DNA from: Rhizophagus clarus
Taxonomy: Eukaryota; Glomeromycota; Glomeromycetes; Glomerales; Glomeraceae
Direction of reading: 5' to 3'
Length of the DNA stretch: 64,000 nt
Assembly (NCBI GenBank): GCA_015698045.1
Contig: BLAL01000194.1
Coordinates: 248,001 to 312,000, forward strand
Position numbers and translations under genes: made by a program. The notes beneath the pieces are model-generated. The model was not told the DNA's origin. It saw only the letters and a list, made by a program, of their open reading frames with translations, and searched no databases. Of this stretch, positions 25,333-37,008 are shown one piece after another. Every line of letters starts with the position of its first letter. Position 1 is the stretch's first letter.

Positions 25333-28072
25333 ATGTCAAGTAATAATATAAAAAAAGACCTGGAAAAAGCCTTTCATTGGTTTCAGAAAGCAGCAGAGAG
25401 TGGTAGTGTAGAGGCAATGGGTGGTTTGGCCATTTGTTACAACAATGGAAAGGGGACGGAAAAGGATCTGAAGAAAGCCTTTCACTGGTTTCATGAAGCA
25501 GCAAAGGGTGGTAGTGTAGTGGCGATGTGTGCTTTGGCCAGTTGTTACGACAATGGGGAGGGGACGGAGAAGGATCTGGAGAAAGCCTTTTACTGGTATC
25601 AGAAAGCAGCAGAGGGTGGTAGTGTAGAAGCGATGGGTATTTTGGCCATTTGTTACAAGAGTGGAGAGGGGACAGAAAAGGATCCGGAGAAAGCCTTTCA
25701 CTGGTTTCGAAAAGCAGCAGAGAGTGGTAGTGTAGGGGTGATGGGTATTTTGGCCATTTGTTACAACAATGGGGAGGGGACAGAGAAGGATCCGGAGAAA
25801 GCCTTTTACTGGTGTCAGAAAGCGGCAGAAGGTGGTAATATAGAGGCGATGTGTGGTTTGACCTTCTATTACAAGAATGGGGAGGGGACAAAAAAGGATC
25901 TGGAGAAAGCTTTTTACTGGTGTCAGAAAGCAGCAGAGAGTGGTAGTGTGAAGGCAATGCATAGTTTGGCCATTTATTACAAGGATGGGGAGGGGACAGA
26001 GAAGGATTTGGAGAAAGCCTTTCTCTGGTGCCAAAAAGTGGCAGAGAGTGGTAATATAGAGGCGATGCGTGGGTTAGCCATGTGTTATAATGATGGGGAG
26101 GGGACAGAAAAGGATCTGGATAAGGCCTTTTACTGGTATCAGAAAGCGGCAGAGGGTGGTAGTGTAAAAGCAATGTGTGGTTTGGCCATTCATTATAAGA
26201 ATGGAAAGGGGACAGATAAGGATCTAGAGAAAGTCTTTCACTGGTATCAAAAAGCTGCAGAGAGTGGTAGTGTAGAGGCGATGTGTGGTTTAGCCATTTG
26301 TTACAACAATGGGGAGGGGACAGAGAAGGATCCGGAGAAAGCCTTTTACTGGTGTCAGAAAGCAGCAGAGAGTGGTAATGTAGAGGCGATGTGTAGTTTG
26401 ACCATCTGTTACAAGGATGGAAAGGGGACAAAGAAGGATCTGGAGAAAACCGTTTACTGGTGTCAGAAAGCGGCAGAGGGTGGTAGTGTAGAGGCGATGG
26501 GTGATTTGGCCATTTGTTACAAGAATGGAAAGGGGACAAAGAAGGATACGGAGAAAGCCTTTTACTGGTGTCAGAAAGCGGCAGAGAGTGGTAATGCAGA
26601 GGCAATGCATGATTTGGCCATCTATTACAAGAATGGAGAGGGAACGGAAAAGGATTGGGAAAAAGCCTTTTATTGGTATCAAAAAACAGCAGAGAATAAT
26701 AAAATTAATTTTAAAAATGAATTTTGTAATAAATGCAAACATCTATGTACTAATTACCAATGGTGCCAACAATGTAATTCCAAACAATTTCAACAAGAAT
26801 TTTCAAAATGGACTAGTAAAAATGAATATGTTGATAACTTTATTCAAGAAGCACAATTAAATGCTAAAAATAATTATGAAGTTTTGGAATGGATACCTTA
26901 TAATAAATTATCAAATATTAATTATTATGATAAAGGAGGATTTAGTAAAATCCATAAAGCTAATTGGTTAGATGGTCCTATTGATAGTTGGAATTTTGAT
27001 AAACAACAATGGAATAGATGGAACTTTCAAACAGGTTATGATGTTATTCTTAAAACACTTGATAATTCATCAAGTATTGACAATAAATTTTTGGATGAGG
27101 TAATGTATTTATAGTATATTTGATAACCAAATTTTTCTTTGTATTAAAATTAATTTTTTTATAATTTATATATACTAGTGGAAATATCATTATAATTGTC
27201 AAAAAAATTCATTTTCAAAATTTATTCAAATTTTTGGAATTACTCAAGATCCAAATAGGTTAGATTATACGATAGTAATGAGTTATGCAAAAAAAGGAAA
27301 TTTAAGAAAATGTTTATCTGATATAATTAAACTTAAATGGCAAGACAAATTACAATTATTAGAAAAAATTGTATTAGGACTTAAAGTAATTCATGAATCA
27401 GATTTAATTCATAGTGATTTTCATGATGGTAATATTTTAATATCAGATAATCATAATGAATTATTTATTATTGACTTGGGATTATGTAAACCTATAAGTA
27501 ATTTACAAACTTCTGATAAAAAAGATAATGAAATTTTTGGAGTTGTGCCATATATGGCACCTGAGGTATTAAGAAGAGAACCTTATACTCAAGCAAGTGA
27601 TATTTACAGTTTTTCAATAATAATGTGGGAATTTACATCAGGTATTCCTCCATTTAATGATAAAGCACATGATCATCAACTTATCTATGATATTTGCAAA
27701 AGTGAACGTCCTGAAATTAAAAAAAATACTCCAAAATGTTATGTAAATTTAATGAAAAAATGTTGGGATTCAAATCCTTCCAATAGACCAACTATAACTG
27801 AGCTTGAAAATGTAATATCTGAATGGATTAGATGTATTGATAAATTTTATAAAATAAATAGGGATGGAAATAACAAGTATCAAGTACCTGATGTTAATAA
27901 CAAATTATATGATGACATGTTGGAATTTGTAAAAGCCAACAATACTTTAGCACTAGAACAAACTGAGAATTCTACTATTGTACAATTTCATTCACAAGCA
28001 TATTATACAAGTCGAAACATTACCGAAATTTTAGTTAATGAAAATTCTGAGTGTTTGGAATGTATGATTTAA
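25333..28072 (+). CDS. Sel1-repeat/TKL-type protein kinase fusion
   Basis: Two exons, 25,333-27,099 and 27,179-28,072, phase 0, separated by a 79-bp intron (GTAATG donor, ACTAG acceptor). The product is 886 residues. Residues about 8-450 are 12 complete Sel1-like repeats of exactly 36 residues plus a partial thirteenth (EKAFYWCQKAAESG-x-EAM-x-LAICYKNGEGTEKD type). A small Cys cluster follows (CNKCKHLCTNYQWCQQC), then a kinase: Gly loop KGGFSKIHKA, VILK lysine, catalytic loop LIHSDFHDGNIL, metal motif DLG, APE in PYMAPEVL, and RPTITEL near the end. Arg of HRD is Ser here, but the Asp and Asn are kept, so activity is plausible. Sel1 repeats bind partner proteins and probably direct the kinase. 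The 108-bp DNA repeats are alike enough that repeat number may vary by unequal exchange. An upstream exon is possible, since the protein begins almost inside a repeat. Confidence 0.9.
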
Positions 28073-28148
28073 GTTTAATTATTATTTTTATTTGTTGGTT
28101 TATCTGTTAAGTAACAATATTTATATTATGTATTTTTATAAATTTTAC

Positions 28149-28154
28149 AATAAA
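28149..28154 (+). terminator. Polyadenylation signal AATAAA
   Basis: An AATAAA lies 77 bp after the stop codon of the Sel1-kinase gene, a normal distance for a fungal poly(A) signal. AATAAA is common by chance in such AT-rich DNA, so only the placement supports it. Confidence 0.35.
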
Positions 28155-28672
28155 GGGTAACTATTAGAATGATATTTATTTATATTCGGTTTTTATTCAT
28201 TTTTCAATTTGTCTAGAAAATTAAGTTTAAAATTTACATCAACTAAACAGTAAATGTGTTATTTTTTAATTATTTTCTTATAAAATTATAATACTGTAAC
28301 AATTAAATACCTCTTAAAATAATTTATTAAAGTTCAGTTGTACTATCAATACTAATTTTTTTAAAAAAAACTTCTATTTCTTTTCATTTTCAAATTCAGT
28401 CAAACTTGTATTTGATTATACCCTTTATAAAATCTTAAATTACACATATTATGAATCAAATATTTGGAATGGTATAAGAAATAATTTAATTTCAGTTATA
28501 TATTATTATTATAAACTTAAAATATCTATAATAAATGATATTTAAAAATAATACTCATTTTAATGATATTGCTGATATCATACTTATCAAGCAATTAAAT
28601 ATTATAACAATATCAAACAGTATTGATTTGATACTTAAATAATGTTAAAATAATAATTATTATTGAAAGCTA

Positions 28673-30054
28673 CAGTCGGTGCTCAAAAGTATCTGGCAAT
28701 GCCGATCATCAAATAATTTGCTAACACGTATCCTTAACTTTAAATGGTCATAAATCAACACCGATAGCACCAAATTTAATAATTTTTTTTTTTTGAATAA
28801 AAATTATGATAGATTTTTTAAAAAAAAAAAAATTCATTTCTTTATAATACGTTTCTTTGTATAAAAATGACAAAAACTCGTGAGCTTACTCCTTTTGAGT
28901 GTGGTGAAATTGTCAGACTTTACAAGGGCTCACACAACATTACTAATATTTCTAAAACTTTGGATATACCAAGAAGTACAGTAAATGACGTAATTGTTAA
29001 GTGGAAAAAAGATGGGTTGACGTCATCATCTCCTCGGCCTGGTAGACCACCCATTATGAATGATCGTGATCAATGGCATCTTAATCGTTTAATTAGGGAT
29101 GATAGACAGCAGTCTGTTGAAGATCTAACCAAAAAATTTAAAGAAATGGGGCTTAAATCTGTGAGTACAGCTACTATACGTCGTAATCTTTTTGAATTGG
29201 GGTATCATGGGCGGGCTGGGGTCAGGAAACCTTTTGTTTCAGAACAAAATCGTCTTAAACGCTTATCTTGGTGTAAGGAAAGGAAAAACTGGGAAAAAGA
29301 GTGGGAAAATGTGGTATGGAGTGATGAATCTCGATATCTTTTGTTTCAAAATGACTCTAACCATTGGGTTTGGCGCAAACCTAAAGAAAAATATGATGTT
29401 GATTGTCTTTTACCTACAGTTAAACAAGGCAGCCCTGGTATAATGGTTTGGGGTGCTTTTATTAGTAATAAAATTGGTCCATTAGTAATTATTAGAGAAA
29501 ATATTAATGCAAAAAAGTACCTAGAAATTTTACAGGAACATTTACTACCTTTTTTTGTGTCTCTTGGTAATGAAAATGAGTACATTTTCCAGGACGATAA
29601 CGCGCCCATTCATAGAGCAAATATAGTAACAGACTGGAAAAATGAAAATTCAATTAATTTTTTTCCGTGGCCAGCCCAGAGCCCGGACTTAAACCCTATC
29701 GAGCATGTATGGGATTTTTTGGAAAGGCAAGTTCGTAAGCGTGATCCAAGACCAAAATCTACCGAAGAACTTATCTTGGCACTGCAGGAAGAGTGGGTCA
29801 AAATTGATTCAAATTTTTTGGAAACTTTAGTTTCTAGCATGCCAAGAAGAGTATGTGCTGTAATTAAAAGTAAAGGGTACCCTACCAAATATTAATAGTA
29901 TACTTGAAAAGTTCATAATATTAGGATTCTGGCAATATCTGTTTTATTTTTTGTTATTAAGATAGTTTCAGAAAAATTAAAGGTTAAAATTCAATAAAAT
30001 TTTTTCGATTTTGCCGATCATTTAAATTTGCCAGATATTTTTGAGCACCGACTG
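28673..30054 (+). mobile_element. Tc1-type transposon, apparently intact
   Basis: It is bounded by inverted repeats CAGTCGGTGCTCAAAAGTAT... and its reverse complement, about 28 bp with one mismatch, and flanked by TA on each side (28,671-28,672; 30,055-30,056), the Tc1/mariner target duplication. Inner sequences (tgccgatcat) are also mirrored at both ends. It holds one full-length transposase with no break. The near-identical ends and open frame suggest a young, possibly still active copy. Confidence 0.92.
28867..29895 (+). CDS. Tc1-family DD34E transposase
   Basis: 342 residues, the usual length for Tc1 enzymes. Residues 1-115 form the paired helix-turn-helix DNA-binding part (FECGEIVRLYKGSHNITNIS) with a GRPR-like hook, PRPGRPP, at about 57-62. 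The catalytic triad is visible: Asp153 in VWSDES, Asp244 in FQDDNAPIH and Glu279 in SPDLNPIEHVW, with 34 residues between the last two (DD34E). It cuts and pastes the surrounding element at TA sites in the nucleus. The start ATG lies about 195 bp inside the left end. No intron is needed. Nothing is missing, so this could supply transposase for related non-autonomous copies. Confidence 0.95.
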   Translation: MTKTRELTPFECGEIVRLYKGSHNITNISKTLDIPRSTVNDVIVKWKKDGLTSSSPRPGRPPIMNDRDQWHLNRLIRDDRQQSVEDLTKKFKEMGLKSVSTATIRRNLFELGYHGRAGVRKPFVSEQNRLKRLSWCKERKNWEKEWENVVWSDESRYLLFQNDSNHWVWRKPKEKYDVDCLLPTVKQGSPGIMVWGAFISNKIGPLVIIRENINAKKYLEILQEHLLPFFVSLGNENEYIFQDDNAPIHRANIVTDWKNENSINFFPWPAQSPDLNPIEHVWDFLERQVRKRDPRPKSTEELILALQEEWVKIDSNFLETLVSSMPRRVCAVIKSKGYPTKY

Positions 30055-30317
30055 TAGATTTATAATTATTAGAAATATTTATGACATCTAATTTTTAAAA
30101 TGATTTTTAAGATAATTCGCTAATAATTAGCTAATAGTGAATCTGATGGCTTGAATAGAAATTAATTAAAAATAAACTGATAATAAGTGATGTTAATTAG
30201 TTATAGTACTGCTTAATAACACATAAAATTAACCAACACTATTTAGCAACTTTTGTTTACTAACATGAAAAATTACCTGACTTCATTTTATCGTAACATT
30301 ATTTTACTGATATGAAA

Positions 30318-30355
30318 CTAGAATATGCGCTTATTTAGGGGACTTCGTTCCCTAT
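30318..30355 (-). other. Helitron 3' terminus (hairpin plus CTAG), minus orientation
   Basis: Read on minus, a stem-loop AGGGAACGAAGTCCCCT (30,337-30,353) is followed 15 bases later by CTAG, and then T in the flank. A short hairpin before CTRR with insertion next to T is the Helitron 3' signature. The loop GAA and GGAC/GTCC stem are the same as at the end of the autonomous Helitron at 55,161-55,200. The body should extend to the right. Its 5' end was not found. Confidence 0.6.
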
Positions 30356-30419
30356 GATATATGAGTGTATATGCCCGCCATATCTGGTACTCATTTATCG
30401 GATGTAAAATAATTAATAA

Positions 30420-30890
30420 AAAAAAATGTTAAATCATTTTTATTAAAAAGATTAATAAAAACAATAAAATTATTTTTTATTAAAAACAACTAATAGCAAA
30501 AATGATTAATAAAATTATTTTTATTAAAACTATCAATAGAAAAGGATTAGTGACATTTTTTACTAAAAATGATTAATATAAAAAGTATTTATATCATTTT
30601 TGTCAAAAAAGATTATTAAAAACGACTAATATTTATTTTTTTTTGCTAAATAATCTTAAATGTCATTCAGCATTTTTTTTTAATTAAAAAATATTAAAGC
30701 ATTTATTACATTATTAATTTTTATCAAAATAAATAATTAAAATTAATTAATTTATCTTTTTTAACAGTTTATTTATTAGACCGAATAATTAAAAAAAGAG
30801 TATTATTAAAAAACTAGACCTGGGGTTTAGGTTAGTTAAAGTAGACGTCGGGGTTCAGGTTAGTTAACCTAGACCCTTACTAAAAATAGA
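30420..30890. repeat. Diverged hairpin array with adjacent GGTTAGTTAA island
   Basis: From 30,420 to 30,800 variants of aaaaatgattaataaaatc and its complement repeat, a looser relative of the array at 6420-8610. At 30,814-30,877 a GC-richer pair follows: two copies of a unit near tagac-ggggtt-aggttagttaa. This again places a word-iterating island beside a hairpin array. Confidence 0.6.
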
Positions 30891-31101
30891 AATTTATATA
30901 AACAATTTTTTTTTTTAAAAAAAAAATAAAATTTTGGACAATTTTGTCCATTTTTTAAAGAAAAATAAAATATGTAGTTTTCGGGGAACTTTATCCTCCA
31001 AGTATAATGTTTTGGTCATATTTAAATATGTTAACATTGCAATTTAATGTTAACTGTGAATCCAATTTTATTGTGACGTAAATAATGATGATCGTCTAAT
31101 T

Positions 31102-34100
31102 TTTATTTTTATTTTTATTTAAGAGATAGTAGGATGCATACATAAAATATTATAACAAATCAATACAAAAAAGAAAAATGAAAAATGAAATAATAAAATA
31201 AACAAAACTACTAGAAGAATAAATCTATTTCGACGGTGGAGTGAATAATAAATAGAACTATCTAAAAGTAACCTACTACTAAAGAACCATTCCTATAGAC
31301 ATCCACTGCCTCTTTCACTCAAAGAGGTAAACTGAGACCCGCTCTCGCAGAAGAAAAATAAACAAACCTATGAAAAATTTCTATAAGTTATAATTTTAAA
31401 TCTACATGGCGCTTTACGAAGTGAGATTAGTATAAAAATCAATAATATTATAACCAAAATATATATTCTTTCTAATACTTTCTAGTGCATCAAAAGAAAA
31501 TTCTAAATTATCATTATTATTATTATTTTTAGGGGGTATCGATCTAAAATTTTTTAAAGTTAATTTTTTCTTTCTTGTTAGTCCCAAGGACCGTTCGAAC
31601 TCTTTTAAATAAGAGCATCGAGGAAGCCAGATTTCTGTAAATGTTTGTTCAAAAATATATTGTCGCATCTGTATTAAGATATTTATTGTATTATCTTTGG
31701 TAGTCCAGGAATTAATCGTTTGATATAACATTGACGGGATGATACCCTTAATGAGATCGATGAAGATAAACTTGTTAATATTATGTTCAATATCCCATAT
31801 GTAAAGGTTAAGTAATGAGGAATTGACAAGACCATTTTGGAGGTGAGTGTCACATTCTAAAATCCAATATACTAATAGATTGATAGTTCTATTTTGTATT
31901 CTCAATAAAGTACTCTTATGTTCATCACATGACCACACGTGATCGAATGTTTCATCTTCAAGACCACAACTTGGGCACTTCCAGTTGTCATAAATCTCCA
32001 ACAAGGACTTTTTCATTTGTTCTATAGTAGGTATTTCCTCAATTAGTAAGTGAACCTTCTGCGCTTTAATCTTAGACGACGACATTGAAGTTTCGTTATT
32101 TTGTATATCGCAATTAAGACATTGGAAAGTAGAAGTCCAATCAACTTCTAGTTTTCAATATTTCATATTTCTTCGTAAGTTAATGAAATTTTCCAAGCCT
32201 TTATAAGTAGTAGTTGTACGTATGAATCTTCTTAGCTTATTTTCAATTGTGATTCCATTCCATTGTGGAAGGAGTTTCATTGTGGTAGCATCTGATTTAA
32301 ATAAAATATGGTTATCCTGGTCGAAGTGTGCGTCCTTTGTCAGCTTGTCGGCATAATTATAAACAACGCAGTCAGCATGTGTGGGTACTTTAAAAAGCTC
32401 AACAAGAAGATTCAATTTTGTGATGATTCTAATTAAGTCATTCCATAAAAAGTTATTGTTTGTCTTAAAGTATTCTCTAGCACTCTGAGAGAATCTTGAT
32501 TTTTTCAATTGTTCGAATTGCGATATGACGTTAAGCAAGTCAGTTTTAACCATGACTTTGCTGTTAGGCGGAACGACAATTAAAGCTAAGGTAACAGCTA
32601 ATAATTCTCCTCTATATGCAGAAGGCCATTTTTCAACTGTACAGGAAAATTCTACTTCTGGTATGTCAAATGTGTTTTGTAATTGCGCAAACAAGCAGCT
32701 GATACTACATTGTTCAGAGGCCAGGTTGATGAGTGATCCATCCGTATAGAACTCGAAGATGTGTCTATTGGGATTGTTGCAGGCTGCTAATGTCCTTTGA
32801 ATAATTAGTAACTTATTTCTGGAAGGTAATGGTTCTAATATGTCAAGAATAATGTTATCATGTTAATGCGTTGTGGTCACGTGACTGTTTGATAATGAAC
32901 TTTGTGAAAGTTCAAACTTTTTTCTTGCTATATCAAAAAGGTTAAAAACATTATAGTTAATATAGTGGTTTTCTTTGATCTTTTCTTTCGTAAATTTCCT
33001 GGCCATCAACAAGGGTACAAGATGTTGATGATGTGCTGTAAAGGTACAAATAGATCCTTTAGTGGAGGTATTCGCATTACATTGAGAATTATCGCATTGT
33101 AAAACAAAGGTGCTATCTATAGTGGATACAGAGAAGTCTGAGATAAAGTGTTTGAGAACAACACTATCATTATTGTTGAATTTATGAATTTTTCCAAGAA
33201 GAAAGGAGTTGTGATGTGGATTGTAGGTTGCGACTAGGGATCTATCTTTTTGTTCGATGTTGTATGGGTGACTATCTTCAACATTGTCGAAATATATAGT
33301 AAAAAGTTGTTTGATGTGATCGTGTAAATTATAACCATCAGCGGTAATCAGCTGCTTAAGGTGTTTGTACCATTTAGCTTCCTTGGATCCTTTAATGGTA
33401 CCTTGAGGATAATAATATTTATTAACAATATCAGCCCATAAAAGTAAGCGTGATTTGTCTCCAGAAATGACCTGATCTAAAAACATAATAAAATTTTTTC
33501 AAAGTGTTGGTCTAAATTCTGAATAAAATTTGTTATTAACAACATCGGTAAGTGGTACTTTTCCTCTGTCAATATTAGAAAATTCATTTCTATTAATTAT
33601 ATTAAAGGATATATTATTGTCTTTACAAAGTAAAGACATATTCAGAAGATAATTATTCTTCATCGAACGAGGAACTTTGTCAAATGGAATTTTCTGAATA
33701 AGATTAGTTGAACTCCATAGATGAATTTGTAATGATTTTAAACGTATTTGAGTAATTTTTCCAAGAACGCCAGTATCGTTAAGTTGGATGCAGAACTCAG
33801 TAATTTTCGCTTGAAGTTGATTTTCATAAAGATTTCTGTATCCATATATATAAGGGTTGTCCAAAATTGCGTTGGGAGCCGTTCGAGCGAATTTCAATTT
33901 ATTCTTGAACATCCTTCTAAAGGGAATGATCAAATTTTCTGTATCTTTTTTGGACAGGACTGTAATTTGTGACCAATATTCAATTCTGGAAATAATAATA
34001 CGATTGAGTATGTAAAGAATGTGTTTATCAGTAATCTTCTTTTTATACATAAGATTAGTAAGATGATCAACTTCAGTTTTGATTTTGGATATTAAATATC

Positions 34101-36172
34101 TGTTATCATTTTCGATATTGAAATGCACTCCTAAGATACGGGTAGGTTCGTAAGGGTGTCTGGCTTTAATGTGAATATGATCTCTTCCAAATTGAATAAG
34201 AATTTTATCATTATAATTATGAAAGTATCGTTGACGTCGTTTCTTTGCTCTCATCATGAGTTCAGATTTTTCTTTATTAATCTGAATGTCGTTAAGCCGG
34301 TAGAAGGAATCAGCTATATACAGCATTTTTTCTAATTTATGCTTCTCATCAATGATCCACTGGGTATCGTCCATATAGGCCATAACAGGAATGTTTTGTT
34401 GGATAATATCTGTCAGTTCTTCCTGTGCTTTAGTAATATTCTTTGTGCTGAAAGTGTATCCTAATTTATGTTTGTTAATTTCAGCGAGAAGAGGGTCGTA
34501 GTAAATGCACCATAAAATGGGCGAAATAACTTCCCCTTGGTCGATACCTGTCAGAACGTTGTAAGCGGGTGTCTTTCCATAAACCGTGATTACTTGGTTT
34601 TGTCTGTCTTTAAAAAGTTCTAGGATCAAACTAGTATATGCTGTAGGAATCCTGATTTTTTCCATGGCTTTCTTCAGTTGGAAGGTATTAACTCGATCGT
34701 AGGCCTTACCCATATCCTGGGATAGTATCCATAATTCATTGTTGTTATCAATGGCATCTTGGATAAGTTTGTTAACGACCCTAATGGGTTCAAAAGTTGA
34801 TTGTTTTGGCAAACCAGCGAATTGGTTGGCCTGTAAAACGTTATGGTCTTTCAAAATTGTTGCTAAACGATGATTCAACAATGTTATAAGCGCTTTTCTT
34901 ACAGTTTCCAAAAGCGTAATTGGTCGGGAATTTGATAACTCGCAGTTAAAGGGTTTCGGTTTGGTGATAGGAAATACCGTTGCCTGTTTCCATTGTTTGG
35001 GGAGGTAACCAAATTCTATAATTTTACAAATCAAATAATATAACACATCGTGGCAATCATCACTTAGGTGTTTCAACATTTCATTGGAGATGCCAGAGGG
35101 GCCGGCAGCTTTTCCATTTGGAGTATTTCTAATTATATTAAGCCATTCATCTTTAGATGGTAGGTTCATTATGTCAGAATATATGTCATCATTAATGCTA
35201 TCAAGGGGTTTGTATTGTTCTTTCCAACGCCCTTGAATAGGTTTCTTTCTGTTGACAGATCCCGCTATAGTTTGAAAGTGGTGGTTGATTTCTCGTAACA
35301 CTTCTGATTCGCTTGTGATAAGGGATTCGTTACCATTGTGATCTTTCTTATAAATCTTTTCGATAGAAATATGAGCCATTTCTTTTTCAGTAATAGAGGT
35401 AATCATTTTAGCTTGGTCATCTTTATAGTTGACATAGCGTTTTTTAATGCTCGATACGATTTGTTCTTGTTCCAAAATGTGAAGTTCAACCTTAAACACG
35501 TGTCTCAGGTGTTTGCGAATTTCATTCAACTCTTTTAAATACAGAGTAAAGTGAGAGTTATCATTAAAGGTAAAGGTAGGAGGGTTATGGGTGGTAATTA
35601 TCTCATACTTGTCTTTCAGTTTAGAGATCGTGACATGAAGTCACGTCCATCTATCGATCATTTCCAGTTCAGGAACATTTCTTAATTTCCTTATAAGGGA
35701 ATGGATTTCTTGTATACGGTTGATAATATATCTCAAATCGTAATAAATTGATAATTTTTGTTCAGGGGTAGTCTTAATTTTATTCTTCACTACTTCTCAG
35801 TTCTTAATCTTTTCTTTTGCAGCTTTCATGATAATCTGTCTAAGACAATCCCATACGCTATCAATATGGCGTCTTTTTATAATCTTTCTACTTTTAAAAT
35901 CAAGTTGATCAATCCGTTCATCAAGTTCTTTCTTGAAGTTGTTCCATTTGAAGTCGTCATGATCTTCTTTGTCCATCTCATCATATGCAAAGACAGTACA
36001 GGTAATTTTCTTTTTCTTGTGGTTCATTTTAGCAGTTTTCTGGCCAATTAGCGTGGCTGTATCAATTGAAAGCGTGACAGTTTTGTGATCTGTCTTGAAG
36101 TAGTCATTCTCTATCGTTGAGCAATCAAGGCATTTACTAATGGTTGGTAACGAGGCCCAAATGTAATCTAAT
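31102..36172 (-). mobile_element. 5'-truncated LINE (EN-RT-RNase H) with target duplication
   Basis: The element runs on minus from 36,172 to 31,102, about 5.1 kb. ATGATGATCATCTAATT (36,173-36,189) and ATGATGATCGTCTAATT (31,085-31,101) flank it, a 17-bp target-site duplication with one mismatch. The 3' end is a (TAAAAA)n-type tail next to 31,101. The 5' end cuts into the endonuclease domain (LDYIWAS), so this copy was truncated when it inserted. The ATG at 36,183 lies in the duplicated target and is not the true start. No sign of LTRs. It probably inserted in or beside the Helitron whose end is at 30,318. Confidence 0.9.
31414..36172 (-). pseudogene. LINE polyprotein: endonuclease end, RT, RNase H, Zn fingers
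   Basis: One reading frame continues across the whole element with no frameshift. Order on minus: end of an AP-type endonuclease (36,172 to about 36,100), linker, reverse transcriptase (about 35,100-34,200; GKAAGPSGISNEML, SQDMGKAYDRV with the first Asp, GIDQGEVISPILW, MAYMDDTQW with the catalytic YMDD), thumb, RNase H (about 32,770-32,330; FYTDGS, GELLAVTLAL, KTDLLN, YADKLTKDA), and a Cys-His tail (CLNC; CPSCGLEDETFDHVWSCDE). The frame is stopped only by in-frame codons: TGA at 35,799-35,797, 35,643-35,641, 33,501-33,499 and 32,157-32,155, and TAA at 32,865-32,863. Trp is otherwise written TGG, so UGA is not recoded. It encoded target-primed reverse transcription and is now dead. Confidence 0.9.
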
Positions 36173-36189
36173 ATGATGATCATCTAATT

Positions 36190-37008
36190 AACACACAAAT
36201 AAGCATTTGTTGGCCATTTTTTGTAAAAATGGAATAAATCTGTAAATCATTCCATTTTTGAAAGAACATTCCCGGTGTATTTTGCATAGAAATTTTTATT
36301 TCATTCTATCATCAATCTAATCTAATTTTGTAGATGATCCACATGCTAAATTGCCATGAAATCAAAAATAATTTCCTTTTTGGTAAAAAACGGTCCATTT
36401 AATCTTTATGTATATGTACTTTATGTACTATGAACAGAACATTGAACATGTACAGTACATGAACATGTACATACAAAGGAAATTTTTTTTTATTTTTTTA
36501 CTTGATTATTTTGAACACTTTCTTTAGGAAACTTTTGTCACTGACCTCGCCTGTGTTAGTAATATTATTAATTAAGTTGAGCCATCACAAATAAATTACA
36601 TTTTTTAGCCTCGTATGTTGATCCTTTGCAAAAAAATAAATTTATTCAAAAAACTAATTTTTCTGCACATGAAATGAATTATTTTCAATATTTTGAAAAT
36701 TATTTTAAACAATCATGCCCGCAGGGCTATCCTTAAAAGAAAAAGAAAAATTTGCAAGAATTGCAAATTTTTCTTAAAGTTTATTTTTAAAATTTATTAT
36801 GTTTTTTTTTGCACTAAATTAAAAAAAAAATTAAATAAATCTAGAGTTAATGGACCTACGAAACTTTAAATTGTTAATAAACTCCCTTTAGAATGAATAA
36901 AAAAAGATTCAGAGCGTAAAATACCTCTGAATTCAAAATTATCAATAGGTTCCCATATGGAACCTATAAAACGTATAAAAAATCATTTTTTTTTAAAAAT
37001 AATTAGAT
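36190..37008. other. Spacer between LINE and inverted repeat block
   Basis: An 11-bp perfect stem (aaaaatggaat / attccattttt, loop 12) lies at about 36,220-36,256. A gtacat/atgtac-rich patch lies at 36,410-36,475. A stretch near 36,575-36,640 (gagccatcacaaataaatta) resembles the flank at 55,260-55,290. No gene was seen. Confidence 0.4.

Noticed and set aside
25313-26605. 430-codon open frame on the minus strand opposite the Sel1 repeats, and two more nearby
   Set aside because: It is an antisense shadow of the 108-bp repeats: the open frame follows from the repeated codons of the real gene and gives a repetitive, featureless protein.
31414-36172. UGA read as tryptophan in the LINE
   Set aside because: Tryptophan is written TGG at many places in the same frame and a TAA stop is also present, so recoding is not needed or supported.
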